This document shows positions 1 through 12,640 of a stretch of DNA of 64,000 nucleotides, in pieces (the first letter of the stretch is position 1; each line of letters begins with the position of its first letter). The translations under genes were made by a program, and so were the position numbers. The stretch is from contig JAJOZX010005618.1 of NCBI GenBank assembly GCA_023014485.1, forward strand, positions 226,001 to 290,000, read 5' to 3'. The notes below the pieces were generated by a model. It saw nothing but the letters and a program-made list of their open reading frames with translations, was not told the origin of the DNA and searched no databases. This DNA comes from Bathynomus jamesi. Its lineage: Eukaryota > Arthropoda > Malacostraca > Isopoda > Cirolanidae.

Positions 1-2543
1 GGCATTGTTTGGCAGCAAGATGATGATTTGTTTACCTTCAATGGGAAATCTTTAGTAGAGCTGGCTGAGAATGAGACAAGGTGGACAAAACGTACAGCTC
101 TTAGTTTGGCTTCAAAGGTCTTTGATCCTCTTGGATTCCTGGCTCCATTTGTGATAGTCCAAAATTTGGTTTCAGAGCTTCTGGGAAATTGGACTTGGTT
201 GGGACCAAGAGTTACCTGATCATATGGTGGTAAGGTGGAAATATTGGTTCAAAGAATTGGCACATCTTGGAGACATTGAAATCCCAAGATGGTACTTTGG
301 AGAGTTGAACAATAGTCCAGACAATTTGGAGCTGCACATCTTTTGTGATGCAAGTGAGGAAGCCTATGCAACTTGTATTTATATAAGAGGCGCATTGCAA
401 GAGGAAGTAAGTTGCAGGTTGGTTGCTGCAAAGAGCAGAGTAGCACCTTTGAAAAGGCTTTCTGTTCCAAGGTTGGAATTGATGGTGCAGTTATTGCTAG
501 TTGGCTTGCAGTTATAGTGCAAAAGTCTTTGGCCCTCTCTGAAATTCCAAGCTATTATTGGACAGACTCCATTATAGTTTGGCACTGGTTAAGAAGCCAG
601 GCAAGGAAATGGAAACCATTTGTTGCCAATAGGGTGGAGGAAATTCAAGCGCACACAGATCCCAAGCAATGGAAGCATTGTCCAGGCACCCAAAACCCCG
701 CTCATTTACCAACACGAGGAATTTCAGTGAAAGATCTTGCACAGTCAAGTTTGTGGTGGAATGGGACAGAGTGGCTAAAACTTGGAAGTGAAAACTGGCC
801 TTCTAATCAGCCTATTGTAGGAGAATGCCAGGCTGAAGAAGCATGGGTAAGTGAGGTGAGAAAATGCGCTGTGAACAGTTGTCAAGTTATGCAGCAGGAC
901 CCCCTATTGAGGCTTGAGGACATTAGCAGTCTGAAAAAATTGTTAAGAGTGACAGCATGGGTATATAGATTTACCAACAACATTAAGGGAGAAACAAGAA
1001 GGGAAGGAATTCTGAACAGTAATGAGATTCAGCAATCAGGAAATACTGGGTGGTATATATGCAGAAGAAAAAATTTGGTGAAGAGAGAGAATTGCTCACC
1101 AGCCATCCATTACAGGTTCTACCAACACATTCTGCGCTCAAGGGTTTGGATGTGTTTTTGGATCAGGATTTATTGAGAGTAGGAGGTAGACTACAGTTTT
1201 CTGGGCTTCCAGAGGAGAAAAGACATCCAATTTTGCTACCTTCTGGGGGGAACTTTGTGGACCTTTTGATCCTGGATACTCATCATAAGTTGTTACATGC
1301 TGGAGTTAGAGAAGTGATAATAGAGACCAGACAACAGTTTTGGATTCCCAAAATTAGACAAGTAGTAAAAACGGTCGTGCATAAATGTGTGGTTTGCAAG
1401 CGTTGGAGTGCAAAGCCTTATTATGAAAAGGTGGCTCCACTTCCAAGAGAACGGTGTGTCTATACTGCCCCATTTGATGTAGTGGGAGTAGACTTTGCAG
1501 GGCCAGTCTATGTGTATGAGCGAGGGGAGTCTAACAAAGGTTATATATGTCTTTTCACCTGTGCTACCACCAGAGCAATCCATTTGGAGTTGGTAAGCAA
1601 CTTAAGTAGTGATGTATTTCTTTTGGCCTTTAAAAGGTTTGTGAAAAGAAGGGGTTTCCCAAATAAAATCATCTCGGATAATGCAAAAACCTTCAAAAAG
1701 GCTGCAAAGGAACTCCAAGAAATTTGGTCCTTGCGAAAAGAGGAAGGATTCCAATCCTACTTTTCACACCAAGGGGTACAGTGGGAGTTTATTGTTGAGA
1801 GAGCACCATGGTGGGGAGGATTTTGGGAAAGGCTAGTGAGAAGTGTAAAGTGTCCATTAAAGAAACTTTTAGGTAATGCTCATTTGAGCAAAGAAGAATT
1901 CTGCACTGTTTTATGTGAAGTAGAAGCAATGGTGAACAGTAGGCCTATCACTTTTGTTTACAACAGTATGCAGGATGCAGAGCCATTGACACCAAATCAT
2001 TTTCTTTGTGGTAAACGATTAACACCAAGCCCCAGTGTGCCAGAAGACTTGCAGCCTATCCAGAGCACTCAAGGAGAGTTAACCAGACGGTTCAGGTACC
2101 TTGAAGAGCTACAAGATCAGTTATGGAAGAGGTGGCAGATGGAATACTTGCCAGAACTCAATTATTACCCATCAGGCAAGGTAAAGGGCTCCAATGCAAA
2201 TTGTATCAAGGTGGGAGAAGTGGTAATGATTGGGGATGAAAGAGCAAGGCAATGCTGGAAGCTTGGCATAATTGAAGAGTTGTTTGTTGGCAAAGACAAT
2301 TTAGTTAGGTCTGCACTGGTAAAGACTTCAGGAGGAAAGTTAAAGAGACCTATACAAAAACTCTATGCTTTAGAAATCAGCAAAAACACAGATAGTCAAG
2401 ATGAAACATTTGAGTTACAGCCTCATGGAGAAGGCTTGGCTAACCTTGCAGAAGGTAATGACAACAATGCCTCTTCGGTGGGGAGTGTTAGAAAATCTAG
2501 AAGAGGAAGAACCATTGTTGTCCCAAGGCGATATGATGACTAA
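1..2543 (+). pseudogene. BEL/Pao retrotransposon pol, 3' part (RT end, RNase H/Pao region, integrase), broken
   Basis: The window opens inside the reverse transcriptase to RNase H junction of a BEL/Pao polyprotein. In order one sees the conserved TKRTALSLASKVFDPLGFLAP stretch (about 73-155), the Pao-type segment with FCDASEEAYAT (about 335-370) and SVPRLELM (about 460-485), the tether with WHWLRS (about 580), an integrase H2C2 zinc-binding region (HH near 1280-1290, CVVC near 1388-1400), the integrase core (VGVDFAGPV near 1480, SDNAKTF near 1675) and the C-terminal region ending PRRYDD at 2543. The frame breaks near 200, near 485 (one base short relative to the second copy) and near 1036, so it cannot make one protein. 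It is very similar to the copy at 3240-6903. The last nine codons lie inside the LTR that starts at 2516. Family assignment is secure; gag and protease lie off the left edge or are absent. Confidence 0.93.
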
Positions 2544-3063
2544 GCTGATTGATGCAGCATTGCTTGTATATATTAAGTTAAGGTGTGTATATATCCATCT
2601 CATAATTGTAAGGTTAGTGAAAAATTAACTTAATTTAGAGCTAGCATTTTTGAGCTCTTGTGGTATCATTTTGGGGCGCTGCGCGTTCTTTCTACTCGTT
2701 TGTGGGATGTCGTACGTACAGGGTGTGGTCGGTTAGAGACCTCTCTTGCAATTCAGTTTGGTTGTTTAGATACAAGATTGTTGCATCGTGCAATAGTCCA
2801 GGTTGCGTTGTTGTTGCAAGGTTGAGAAAGAAGACCATAAATAGTACCCCTTTTGTTTATATTAAATTCATGTAACAAAGGTCTAAGGTAGGCCCGCATC
2901 GAGTCAGCAACCCTGAGGTTACAGTGAGGTAGGACCTAATAGGATCTCAAATCCGTAAGTTTTAATTTAGCTTAACTTGGGCTTCAGGTCGAACTGGCCC
3001 TTTAGAATTTGGCCGTTCACGGCTCAGCTGGGATTTTGAACCCAACAAATAAATAAAATAACA
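2516..3063 (+). repeat. BEL/Pao LTR, shared between two element bodies
   Basis: The segment starts TGTTGTCCC just after a purine-rich tract (AGAAGAGGAAGA) and ends AATAACA, giving short inverted termini TGTT/AACA. It aligns along its whole length with 6876-7450, for example at the shared strings CCGTTCACGGCTCAGCTGGG and CTAAGGTAGGCCC. It serves as the 3' LTR of the first body and the 5' LTR of the second. No TGG-type primer-binding site is visible immediately after 3063. Confidence 0.85.
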
Positions 3064-3239
3064 CATTAAGACCAGAATTTCCAGAAAATTGAATTTTAAA
3101 GAACTTAAGAGGGAAAATTTAAGAATTTCTGGGTTTGGGGGTTCCGTTCAAAACCGAACCAAAGTTAAGAAGGTAAAAGTTCTGGTTAAGGAGTTGTTAC
3201 CACAAAGTTCCACTATCAAGGTCCAAGCTGTAGAGATTG
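3064..3239 (+). other. Leader remnant of second BEL body
   Basis: Short stretch between the shared LTR and the first recognisable protease-like coding sequence. A normal BEL element would carry more than 1.5 kb of gag and protease here, so the 5' interior has been deleted. No primer-binding site or open frame was recognised. Confidence 0.6.
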
Positions 3240-6200
3240 AGGAACTTTGTGCTCCAGTCACTATTTGATTAGATATGGCATGTGTCCAAGAATTGCAAGT
3301 TAAAGGAATTAATTTGGGCAATAATAAGTTTGAAGGAACAAGATATTAGTCTTTTGATTGGAGCTGACTATTATTGGGACTTCATCACTGGTAATATTGT
3401 CCGCACACCTCGAGGTCCGGTAGCTATTGAAAGTAAGCTAGGCTGGATGTTACATGGGAGCTATTGCAATGAAATGGAGGTTAAAGCTCTTTTTGTTAAG
3501 ATTGAGGAGAACAGCCATGGTTTGGAAAGGTATTTGAAAGCCTTTTTGGGAACTTGAATCCATAGGAGGTTGGAGACTTCATTGCACAGGCTAAGAAAAA
3601 ATGAGGAGTTGTTAATTGAATACAATGAGGCCATCCTAAGCTATGTAAAGGAGGGCTATGCTGAAAGGAAGCAAGGTGAGATGGTGAACCAGGAGGCACA
3701 TTATCTTCCACACCATGCAGTGGTACGGCGAGACAAAACTACCACCAAACTGAGAGTAGTTTTTGATGGCTGAGCCAAGGACAAAGGTGGTGTGTCCTTG
3801 AATGACTGTTTGGATGCTGGGCCAAATTTAAATGCAGATTTATTTTCCTTGTTACTGAGATTCAGGTTTGGTAGAGTAGCATTGACTGCAGATGTGAAGC
3901 AAGCCTTTTTGCGGATAAAGTTAAAACCAGAGGACAGAGATGCAGTAAGGTATCTGTGGGTGGATACGAAAGACTTGTTGGAAAATGAACCTAAGGTTCA
4001 AGCATATAGAATGAAGTCAGTGTTGTTTGGCCTCAGCTCTAGTCCATTTCTGTTGGCAGCTACTATGCAGTACCATTTTAAGAAATATTCTGAAGTCTAT
4101 CCTAACACTATTGAACACATAAGGAAAAATTTTTATGTTGATGATATGCTGTGTTCCGTGGATAATACAGAAATGGCTAAACAGATATTCATGGAGGCTA
4201 GAGCTATAATGAGGGAGGCTGGCATGGAGCTTAGAAAATGGCAGACCAATCATTCTCAATTACAAGAGTTTTTGAGTGAGTCCTGTGTAGTACCTGATAC
4301 AGCAGAAAGTATTGAGGATTCTGGTATTAAGGAGTTGTAGGCAATAGACGCAAAAGTGCTAGGCATTGTTTGGCAGCAAGGAGAGGATTAGTTTACCTTC
4401 AATGGGAAATCTTTAGTAGAGCTGGCTGAGAATGAGACAAGGTGGACAAAACGTACAGCTCTTAGTTTGGCTTCAAAGGTCTTTGATCCTCTTGGATTCC
4501 TGGTTACATTTGTGATAAAGTAAAAAATTTGGTTTTAGAGCCTCTGGTAAATTGGACTTGGTTGGGAGCAAGAGTTACCTGATCATATGGTGGTAAGGTG
4601 GAAATATTGGTTCAAAGAATTGGCACATCTTGGAGACATTGAAATCCCAAGAGGGGTACTTTGGAGAGTTGAACAATAGTCCAGACAATTTGGAGCTGCA
4701 CATCTTTTGTGATGCAAGTGAGGAAGCTTATGCAACTTGTATTTATATAAGAGGCACATTGCAAGAGGAAGGAAGTTGCAGGTTGGTTGAGCTGAGTAAC
4801 ACCTTTGAAAAGGGTTTCTGTTCCAAGATTGGAATTGATGGGTGCAGTTATTGCTAGTCGGCTTGCAGTTACAGTGAAAAAGTCTTTGGCCCTCTATGAA
4901 ATTCCAAGCTATTATTGGTCAGACTCCACTATAGTTTGGCACTGGTTAAGAAGCCAGGCAAGGAAATGGAACCCATTTGTTGCCAATAGGGTGGAGGAAA
5001 TTCAAGCGCACACAGATCCCAAGCAATGGAAGCATTGTCCAGGCACCCAAAACCCCGCTGATTTACCAACACGAGGAATTTCAGTGAAAGATCTTGCACA
5101 GTCAAGTTTGTGGTGGAATGGGACAGAGTGGCTAAAACTTGGAAGTGAAAACTGGCCTTCTAATCAGCCTATTGTAGGAGAATGCCAGGCTGAAGAAGCA
5201 TGGGTGAGTGAGGTGAGAAAATGCACTCTGAACAGTTGTCAAGTTATGCAGCAGGACCCCATATTGAGGCTTGAGGACATTAGCAGTCTGAAAAGGTTGT
5301 TAAGAGTGACAGCATGGGTATATAGTTTTACCAAGAATATTAAGGGAGAAACAAGAAGGGAAGGAATTCTGAACAGTAAGGAAATTCAGCAAGCCAGGAA
5401 ATACAGGGTGGTATATGTGCAGAAGGAAAAATTTGGTGAAGAGAGGGAATTGCTCACCAGCCGTCCATTACAGGTTCTACCAACACATTCTGCTCTCAAG
5501 GGTTTGGATGTGTTTGTGGATCGGGATTTATTGAGAGTAGGAGGTAGACTACAGTTTTCTGGGCTTCCGGAGGAGAAAAGACATCCAATTTTGCTACCTG
5601 CTGCGGGGCACTTTGTGGACCTTTTGATCCTGGATACTCATCATAAGTTGTTACATGCTGGAGTTAGAGAAGTGATAATAGAGATCAGACAACAGTTTTG
5701 GATTCCCAAAATTAGACAAGTAGTAAAAAAGGTCTTGAATAAATGTGTGGTTTGCAAGCGTTGGAGTGCAAAGCCTTATTATGAAAAGGTGGCTCCACTT
5801 CCAAGAGAACGGTGTGTCTATACTGCCCCATTTGATGTAGTGGGAGTAGACTTCGCAGGTCCAGTCTGTGTGTATGAGCAAGGGGAGTCTAACAAAGGTT
5901 ATATATGTCTTTTCACATGTGCTACCACCAGAGCAATCCATTTGGAGGTGGTAAGCAACTAAAGTAGTGATGTATTTCTTTTGGCCTTTAAAAGGTTTGT
6001 GAACAGAAGGGGTTTCCCAAATAAAATCATATCGGATAATGCAAAAACCTTCAAAAAGGCTGCAAAGGAACTCCAAGAAGTTTGGTCCTTGCTAAAAGAG
6101 GAAGGATTCCAATTCTACTTTTCACACCAAGGGGTACAGTGGGAGTTTATTGTTGAGAGAGCACCATGGTGGGGAGGATTTTGGAAAGGCTAGTGAGAAG

Positions 6201-6903
6201 TGTAAAATGTCAATTAAAGAAACTTTTAGCTAATGCTCATTTGAGCAAAGAAGAATTCTGCACTGTTTTTTGTGAAGTAGAAGCAATGGTGAAGAGTAGG
6301 CCTATCACTTTTGTTTATAACAGTATGAAGGATGCAGAGCCATTGACACCAAATCATTTTCTTTGTGGTAAACGATTAACATCAAGCCCCAGTGTGCCAG
6401 AAGACTTGCAGCCTATCCAGAGCACTCAAGGAGAGTTAACCAGACGGTTCAGGTACTTTGAAGAGCTACAAGACCAGTTATGGAAGAGGTGGCAGATGGA
6501 ATACATGCCAGAACTCAATTATTACCCATCAGGCAACAATGTAAAGGGCTCCAATGCAAATTGTATCAAGGTGGGAGAAGTGGTAATGATTGGGGATGAA
6601 AGAGCAAGGCAATGCTGGAAGCTTGGCATAATTGAAGAGTTGTTTGTTGGCAAAGACAATTTAGTTAGGTCTGCACTGGTAAAGACTTCAGGAGGAAAAT
6701 TAAAGAGATCTATACCAAAACTCTATGCTTTAGAAATCAGCAAAAACACGGATAGTCAAGATAAAACATTTGAGTTACAGCCTCATGGAGAACGCTTGGC
6801 TAAATTTGCAGAAGGTAATGACAACAATGCCTCTTCGGTGGGGAATGTTAGAAAATCTAGAAGAGGAAGAGCCATTGTTGTCCCAAGGCGATATGATGAC
6901 TAA
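3240..6903 (+). pseudogene. BEL/Pao retrotransposon pol, second copy (protease end, RT, RNase H, integrase), broken
   Basis: Order of domains: C-terminal end of the aspartic-protease region (LLIGADYYWDFITG, about 3352-3395; GWMLHGS near 3441), reverse transcriptase (LRVVFDG near 3750, ALTADVKQAFLRI near 3880-3920, active-site YVDD near 4135), Pao/RNase H segment (FCDASEEAYAT near 4703-4735), integrase H2C2 zinc region (about 5640-5760), integrase core (VGVDFAGPV near 5840) and C-terminal region to PRRYDD at 6903. Lesions include a frameshift near 3555, in-frame stops at 3771 (TGA), 4338 (TAG) and 5960 (TAA), frameshifts near 4515, 4655 and 4795, and a 1-base deletion near 6180. Gag and most of the protease are missing. 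It is a dead, 5'-deleted relative of the body at 1-2543. Confidence 0.93.
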
Positions 6904-6942
6904 GCTGATTGATGCAGCATTGCTTGTATGCATTAAGTTAAG

Positions 6943-6988
<46 letters not shown>

Positions 6989-7450
6989 ATCTCATAATTG
7001 TAAAGTTAGTGAAAAATTCACTTAATTTAGAGCTAGCATTTTTGGGCTCTTGTGGCATCATTTTTTTGGGGCGCTACGCGTCCTTCCTACTCGTTTGTTG
7101 AATGCGGCACTTAAAGGACGTGGTCTTATAGAGAGCTCTCTTGCAATTCAGTTTGGTTGTTTAGATACAAGATTGTTGCATTGTGCAATAGTGCAGGTTG
7201 TGTTGTTGTTGCAAGGTTTAGAAAGACCATAAATAGTCCACCTTTTGTTTTTATCTTAATTTTATGCAACTGGGCCTAAGGTAGGCCCACATCAAGTCAG
7301 CAACGCTGAGGTAGGACCTAATAGGACCTCCAAGTCCGTAAGTTTTTAGTCTAGCTTAACTTGGGCTGTAGGTTGAACTAGCCCTTCAGAGCTTGGCCGT
7401 TCACGGCTCAGCTGGGATTCTGAACCCAATACAATAAAGAAAAAATAACA
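6876..7450 (+). repeat. BEL/Pao 3' LTR with internal (TA)n expansion
   Basis: Starts TGTTGTCCC and ends AATAACA like the LTR at 2516-3063; it is longer mainly because of a TA dinucleotide run at about 6947-6987. The sequence right after it (GAGAGTCCCTCAGCTGGACG) is the LARD-family interior also found at about 18240 and 32215, so the BEL unit inserted into that older element. The left target flank lies outside the window. Confidence 0.85.
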
Positions 7451-8109
7451 GAGAGTCCCTCAGCTGGACGTAGGAAGAGCAGCGTTCACCGACAAAAGTC
7501 GGTGAACGCAGGAGAGCTGCGATTGAAAATTAAAGAAGTCCGTTGTCAACTGTGCGCAATTAATGTACTGATTATTATGCAATTAAATTATAAGTAAAAG
7601 GGTGCGATTATTGCCCATATTTGTTTTGTTTATTGAAATAGTGTGTGCGCTCTGGTCATTATTTTATATAAACGTTTTCTTGTTCCTTCTATGTTGCCGT
7701 GATAGTAACTGTATAACTATAGGAATATTTGTTTCGAATGTAAAGCGATCTCTGACGAGGAATCGCTGGAATAGATTGTGAACTTGAAATTTGTGTAACC
7801 AGTGTTCAGAAAATTAACCGTTATTTTTCACGTTACAGGTTGTAAATTGATTATTAGTGTAAAATGATATTTTTATGCAAATGTGAAAATTATATATTTT
7901 TTTCGATTTTTATAAAATGATACAATATATCTAATCTGTGGAATTTGTCATTGAAATGATTTCTTGTCTATTCTAACTTGGAACTTGTTAAAGAAAAAAA
8001 CAAAACAAAAACTGCAAAATAAATAACTGTTGAATAAATAAATAAATTTGTTAAACGATATTAATAAGTTTTTCTGGTGTATAACTTATTTTGAAGGGGG
8101 TGATGCGAG
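7451..8109 (+). mobile_element. LARD-like LTR element, 3' end of interior (copy 1)
   Basis: Non-coding stretch that matches 18240-18677 plus 21679-21920 and 32211-33117, interrupted at its left by the BEL insertion. It ends in a purine-rich tract (GAAGGGGGTGATGCGAG) directly before the LTR at 8110, the position expected for a polypurine tract. No open frame is conserved between the three copies. Confidence 0.75.
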
Positions 8110-8268
8110 TGTAGTAATGTCTAATTAAGAATTAAAATGTTTTGTTTATAACAATTTTATAATGTTTGTTTAATAAAGAAGATAATAATATTTAATAAGA
8201 AATGTAATTGTTTAAATAATTGTTTGGTTACAGAATACTAGTTGGCAACATCCTGAAATGGTCTAGAG

Positions 8269-8845
8269 CAGTGGTCGGGGAACAGGGGTAAATTACCCCA
8301 AATGGGGTAAATTTAAAATTTTTTGGGGTAATGCGTGCGGTATGAGAGACACTTCCCTCAGAGCCTCAGTCGTGTCTCGTGTGTATGGTATCATGAAACG
8401 AAGAGGTGCTTTTAGTGCTTGACACTTTGTGCTGATATTTTTTTCGTATATTTTTATTTTATTTTGTTACATAAATGTGGCGTTATTCTAAATTTTAGAA
8501 TATTACGAATTTACGTCCTGATTTTGATGTTGTTGTATCAAAAATGAAACAGCATCATTTTTCCAAAACCTGAAGTGGAGATGTTTTGAAAGAAATTCTT
8601 CAGTTCTTCAATCCTTTTTACTAATTTTGTTTGTGTGCTATTCTTATGCCAGCATGTGTGGCTTTTTTTTATTTCTCCATAATAATGGATCCAATAAACA
8701 TTTTTTTAATTTGAATTTTTTGTATACCATATGCAACAATTTTAAGAGCAATTGGCTTGTTTTTGTTTACTTTGAAGTCTGGGGGTAATTTAATTTTACT
8801 CAAATAGATTTTTGGGTAATACCCAAAAAAGTTCACCGACCCATG
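8269..8845. mobile_element. Non-autonomous hAT element (577 bp)
   Basis: Imperfect inverted ends CAGTGGTCGGGGAAC (left) and, reversed, CATGGGTCGGTGAAC (right). Flanking 8-bp duplication GTCTAGAG (8261-8268) and GTCTAGAC (8846-8853), one mismatch. The interior repeats GGGGTAA motifs near both ends and has no transposase. Eight-base TSD and CA-type ends are the hAT signature. Confidence 0.85.
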
Positions 8846-9212
8846 GTCTAGACCAGGGGTTCCCAAGCATTTTCCAGTGCGACCCCTTCTAGTGCTGTTG
8901 CCTATCCAGTGCGACCCCAAGTCATTACGAAGAACAAGTATATATATATATATATTAATTTTATCTAGTGAGGAAGAATCTTAAAATAAATAGAGACATA
9001 TTTTTATACGTATTTATTTAACTGTAAAAACAAATAATGAAATGTATTACATAACTCAAGAGTATAAAAGTAAACATTGTCAGAAACTATTTACAACTCT
9101 CTCATGTTTAATATGTAATATAAAACCATATCAATCAATATTCTAAGTTCCTACTCTATCATATGTCTGATATGCTATAACAGTGGCATATTTCATATCT
9201 GACATGTGTACA

Positions 9213-11037
9213 TTATGATTTGATTAATTTTTTGTACCTGGGGGTATATGAGGTTAAGGAACATAGCATACAATTTTCTAAGTTGATGTTTGAAATACGG
9301 TTACGGTACTCATTTTTCATAAATACCATTGACGAGAAAGCTGCCTCACAGATATAGGTGGTTCCAAATTGTACCAGAACTTTGATAGCTCGATTTTTAA
9401 CAGTCGAATGTCTCTCTGGTAAAGTAATCCAGGACTTTTCTACGTCATCATAGATATCAAAATTCACCCTTGCCTCATTGTCAGCCTGTAATTCTGCTAT
9501 TTCTAGTGCAAAAGAGCCACACTGTTTTGCATCTGTCTTCAACGGAAACTGAACAAAATCATACGACTCAGTAAGCAACTCAGGGAATCTATCATGGAAA
9601 TTTGCTGCCAGTTTCTGCAAATATTCCAGTAAATCCTGTTTCTCCTCAGTGAGGTCCAGTGTTTCATCAAAGTCCAAATCCATCGTAGCTGTAAATTCCA
9701 AGTAGTGAGGGAAAAGACAGAAACTGTCAGCTTCAGCTTGTTCTCTAAGTATCTGCAACTTGCTGACAAAAGCCTTTATAGCAGACTGGAGATCAAACAC
9801 CCATTTACCTTTCCCCTGAAGTTCAGTATTAAGTTTATTAACATGCTCAAATATGTCTGTAAGAAGTGCAAGACGAGCAAGGAAGTGGGGGTCATGGAAA
9901 TAATGAGCATTCTTATGACCCTGATCTTGTAGGAACGATGCCAGTTCACTGCGAAGAAGGAAAACTCTTTTCAGGGTTTTCCCCCGAGAAAGCCATCTGA
10001 CAGCAGTATGCATTAGCAGTGTCTGATGTTCACTATTTTCAGCAATGCACAACTGCTTGAACATGCGGGAATTCAGATCTCTCGCCTTGACGTGGTTGAC
10101 AGTTGTAATGACTACTTGCATCACGTCAGAGAAGCTCAGAGACATGTCTTTTGATGACAAGCTCTGTCGATGGATGATGCAGTGATTTATTTTGATGTGA
10201 GGATGCATTCTTGATAGTATTCCACGCAATCCTATATTCTTTCCCATCATTGATGGGGCACCATCCATGCTACATTCACATACTTTACTCCAGTTCAAGT
10301 TGTTTTCTGTGAAGAACTTGTTTATAGCATTAAAAATATCTTCGCCTCTTGTGGTGGTTTCAAGTGAAATGCACGCAAGCAGCTCTTCAGCTACCACGAA
10401 TTCCTTGAGAAACCTACCGAAGGCCAGAAGCTGGGGCTGTGATGTGATATCCGTTGACTCATCCACTGCCAATGCTGTCCATGGGGAATTTCTGAAGTCT
10501 TCTAAAATTTGCTCCTTCAGGTCCACTGCAATACACTGGATGCGTCGTGTCATTGTGTTATTGCTCAAAGTAACATCATCAGCAGCTTGACTAATTTTCT
10601 TGGCAAATGGTTCTCCTTCAAATATTTCACTAAAAATTCTTAACGACGGTTTTATAACCGTTTCACCCTCCACGAATGGACGTTTTTCCCGAGCAATGAG
10701 GAAAGCCGTCTTGTATGAGAAGATTTCCATCTTCTCTTTCTGAGTAAGAGCTTTGGTAAGAACAGACTGAGATTTTGTCAAATGGTTGTAACGCTGTTGA
10801 AAAATTCGTCTTCGAGCCTCTTCTGGCAGTAAAGCAATGTTGGCATGGGTATCCAAGTGTCTCTGCAGCTTATTTGGTTTCAAGGATTCGGCAGCGATTT
10901 CCTTCGAACACACAACACAAATCCCTCTACCAGCGACGTCAGCTATTCCATATTTGTCCAGAAATGATGAATGAATTGACTGAGCGTTTTCTCTTCTTGT
11001 TGGGCGGCTCTGATGACTTTTGCAAAAACTTGTCCAT
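9213..11037 (-). pseudogene. hAT (Buster/ZBED-SCAND3-like) transposase, one frameshift near the N-terminus
   Basis: DNA transposase of RNase H-like fold. From the ATG at 11037 the first codons read MDKFLQKSSEPPNKKRKRS, a basic start typical of this group. A BED-type zinc finger follows (CVVC, then HLDTH, about 10940-10840), but the two parts are in different frames: one extra base lies near 10965. The main open frame (566 codons, 10913-9213) has the expected hAT landmarks: VDESTD (first catalytic Asp region), CSMDGAPSM (second), CIIHRQ, and the C-terminal dimerisation block TTYICEAAFSSMVFMKNEYRN. Apart from the BED-finger shift it looks complete, so it may be recently active. An AG acceptor at 11043 and a GTATTT donor at 12861 (minus strand) suggest a 5' UTR intron that contains the minisatellite. 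Confidence 0.9.
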
Positions 11038-11229
11038 TACGCCTGTAATATAAAGATACATATTAAACACAGAATTACTAAACAATTATCCACATGCTTT
11101 AAGAAAACTCAAAATTATAAGACTGTTCACGACAATAAAACAAATAACAAAACATTGATTTTCAGTGTACTGAGAGAGAAAAAAAAATTACAAATCAGTA
11201 ATAAAATCGTAAAGCATCAGTTATAAATA

Positions 11230-12640
11230 CATTGTAAGATCCCTGAATTATAAAACAGTCACAAAACATCAGTTATAAATATGTTGTAAAGAACACAGAA
11301 TTATTAAACATAGTCAGAAAACATCAGTTATAATGTTATATCAAGTTGTAAGCACACAGAATTATTAAACATAGTCACAATTTCACAAAACATCAGTTAT
11401 CAACATGTTGTAAACACACAGAATTATTAAACATAGTCAGAAAACATCAGTTATCAAGATGTTGTAAGCACACAAAATTATTAAACATAGTCAGAAAACA
11501 TCAGTTATCAACATGTTGTAAGCACACAGAATTATTAAACATAGTCACAAAACATCAGTTATCAATAAAACAAAATCACAAAACATTAATAATCCAAACA
11601 CATACAGAATTACAATTGCATACCAATAAAATTATTAAACAAAACCACCAACCATTAATTATTATAAGTGCGTTCTAAGAGCACACAAAATTCTAATCCA
11701 ATGATTAAATTGCACGATAATATAATAATTAGAATCACAAACCAATAATTAACATTTAGTAGTGCATGATAAAACACAAGATCATAATATGTGGCACAAT
11801 TTCACAAAACATCAGTTATCAACATGTAAACACACAGAATTATTAAACATAGTCAGAAAACATCAGTTATCAAGATGTTGTAAGCACACAAAATTATTAA
11901 ACATAGTCAGAAAACATCAGTTATCAACATGTTGTAAGCACACAGAATTATTAAACATAGTCACAAAACATCAGTTATCAATAAAACAAAATCACAAAAC
12001 ATTAATAATCCAAACACATACAGAATTACAATTGCATACCAATAAAATTATTAAACAAAACCACCAACCATTAATTATTATAAGTGCGTTCTAAGAGCAC
12101 ACAAAATTCTAATCCAATGATTAAATTGCACGATAATATAATAATTAGAATCACAAACCAATAATTAACATTTAGTAGTGCATGATAAAACACAAGATCA
12201 TAATATGTGGCACAATTTCACAAAACATCAGTTATCAACATGTTGTAAACACACAGAATTATTAAACATAGTCAGAAAACATCAGTTATCAAGATGTTGT
12301 AAGCACACAAAATTATTAAACATAGTCAGAAAACATCAGTTATCAACATGTTGTAAGCACACAGAATTATTAAACATAGTCACAAAACATCAGTTATCAA
12401 TAAAACAAAATCACAAAACATTAATAATCCAAACACATACAGAATTACAATTGCATACCAATAAAATTATTAAACAAAACCACCAACCATTAATTATTAT
12501 AAGTGCGTTCTAAGAGCACACAAAATTCCAATCCAATGATTAAATTGCACGATAATATAATAATTAGAATCACAAACCAATAATTAACATTTAGTAGTGC
12601 ATGATAAAACACAAGATCATAATATGTGGTAGCACAGATT
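11230..12640. repeat. Minisatellite with 416-bp higher-order unit inside hAT
   Basis: Units of about 50-57 bp share AAAACATCAGTTATCAA, then TGTTGTAA and CACACAGAATTATTAAACATAGTC. Blocks of several such units plus a unique stretch (from CAAAATCACAAAACATTAATAATCC to AACACAAGATCATAATATGTGG) are repeated in tandem: the block landmark at 11762 recurs at 12178, and the same unique stretch occurs three times (starting about 11566, 11984 and 12401). Confidence 0.95.

Noticed and set aside
6948..6997. Frames rich in Ile-Tyr repeats (also at 6947-6990, 41937-42137, 42900-43185)
   Set aside because: Produced by TA microsatellites read in frame; no protein signal.
11230..12640. CRISPR-like spaced repeats
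   Set aside because: Units are tandem with degenerate, related spacers, inside a eukaryotic transposon; no cas genes.
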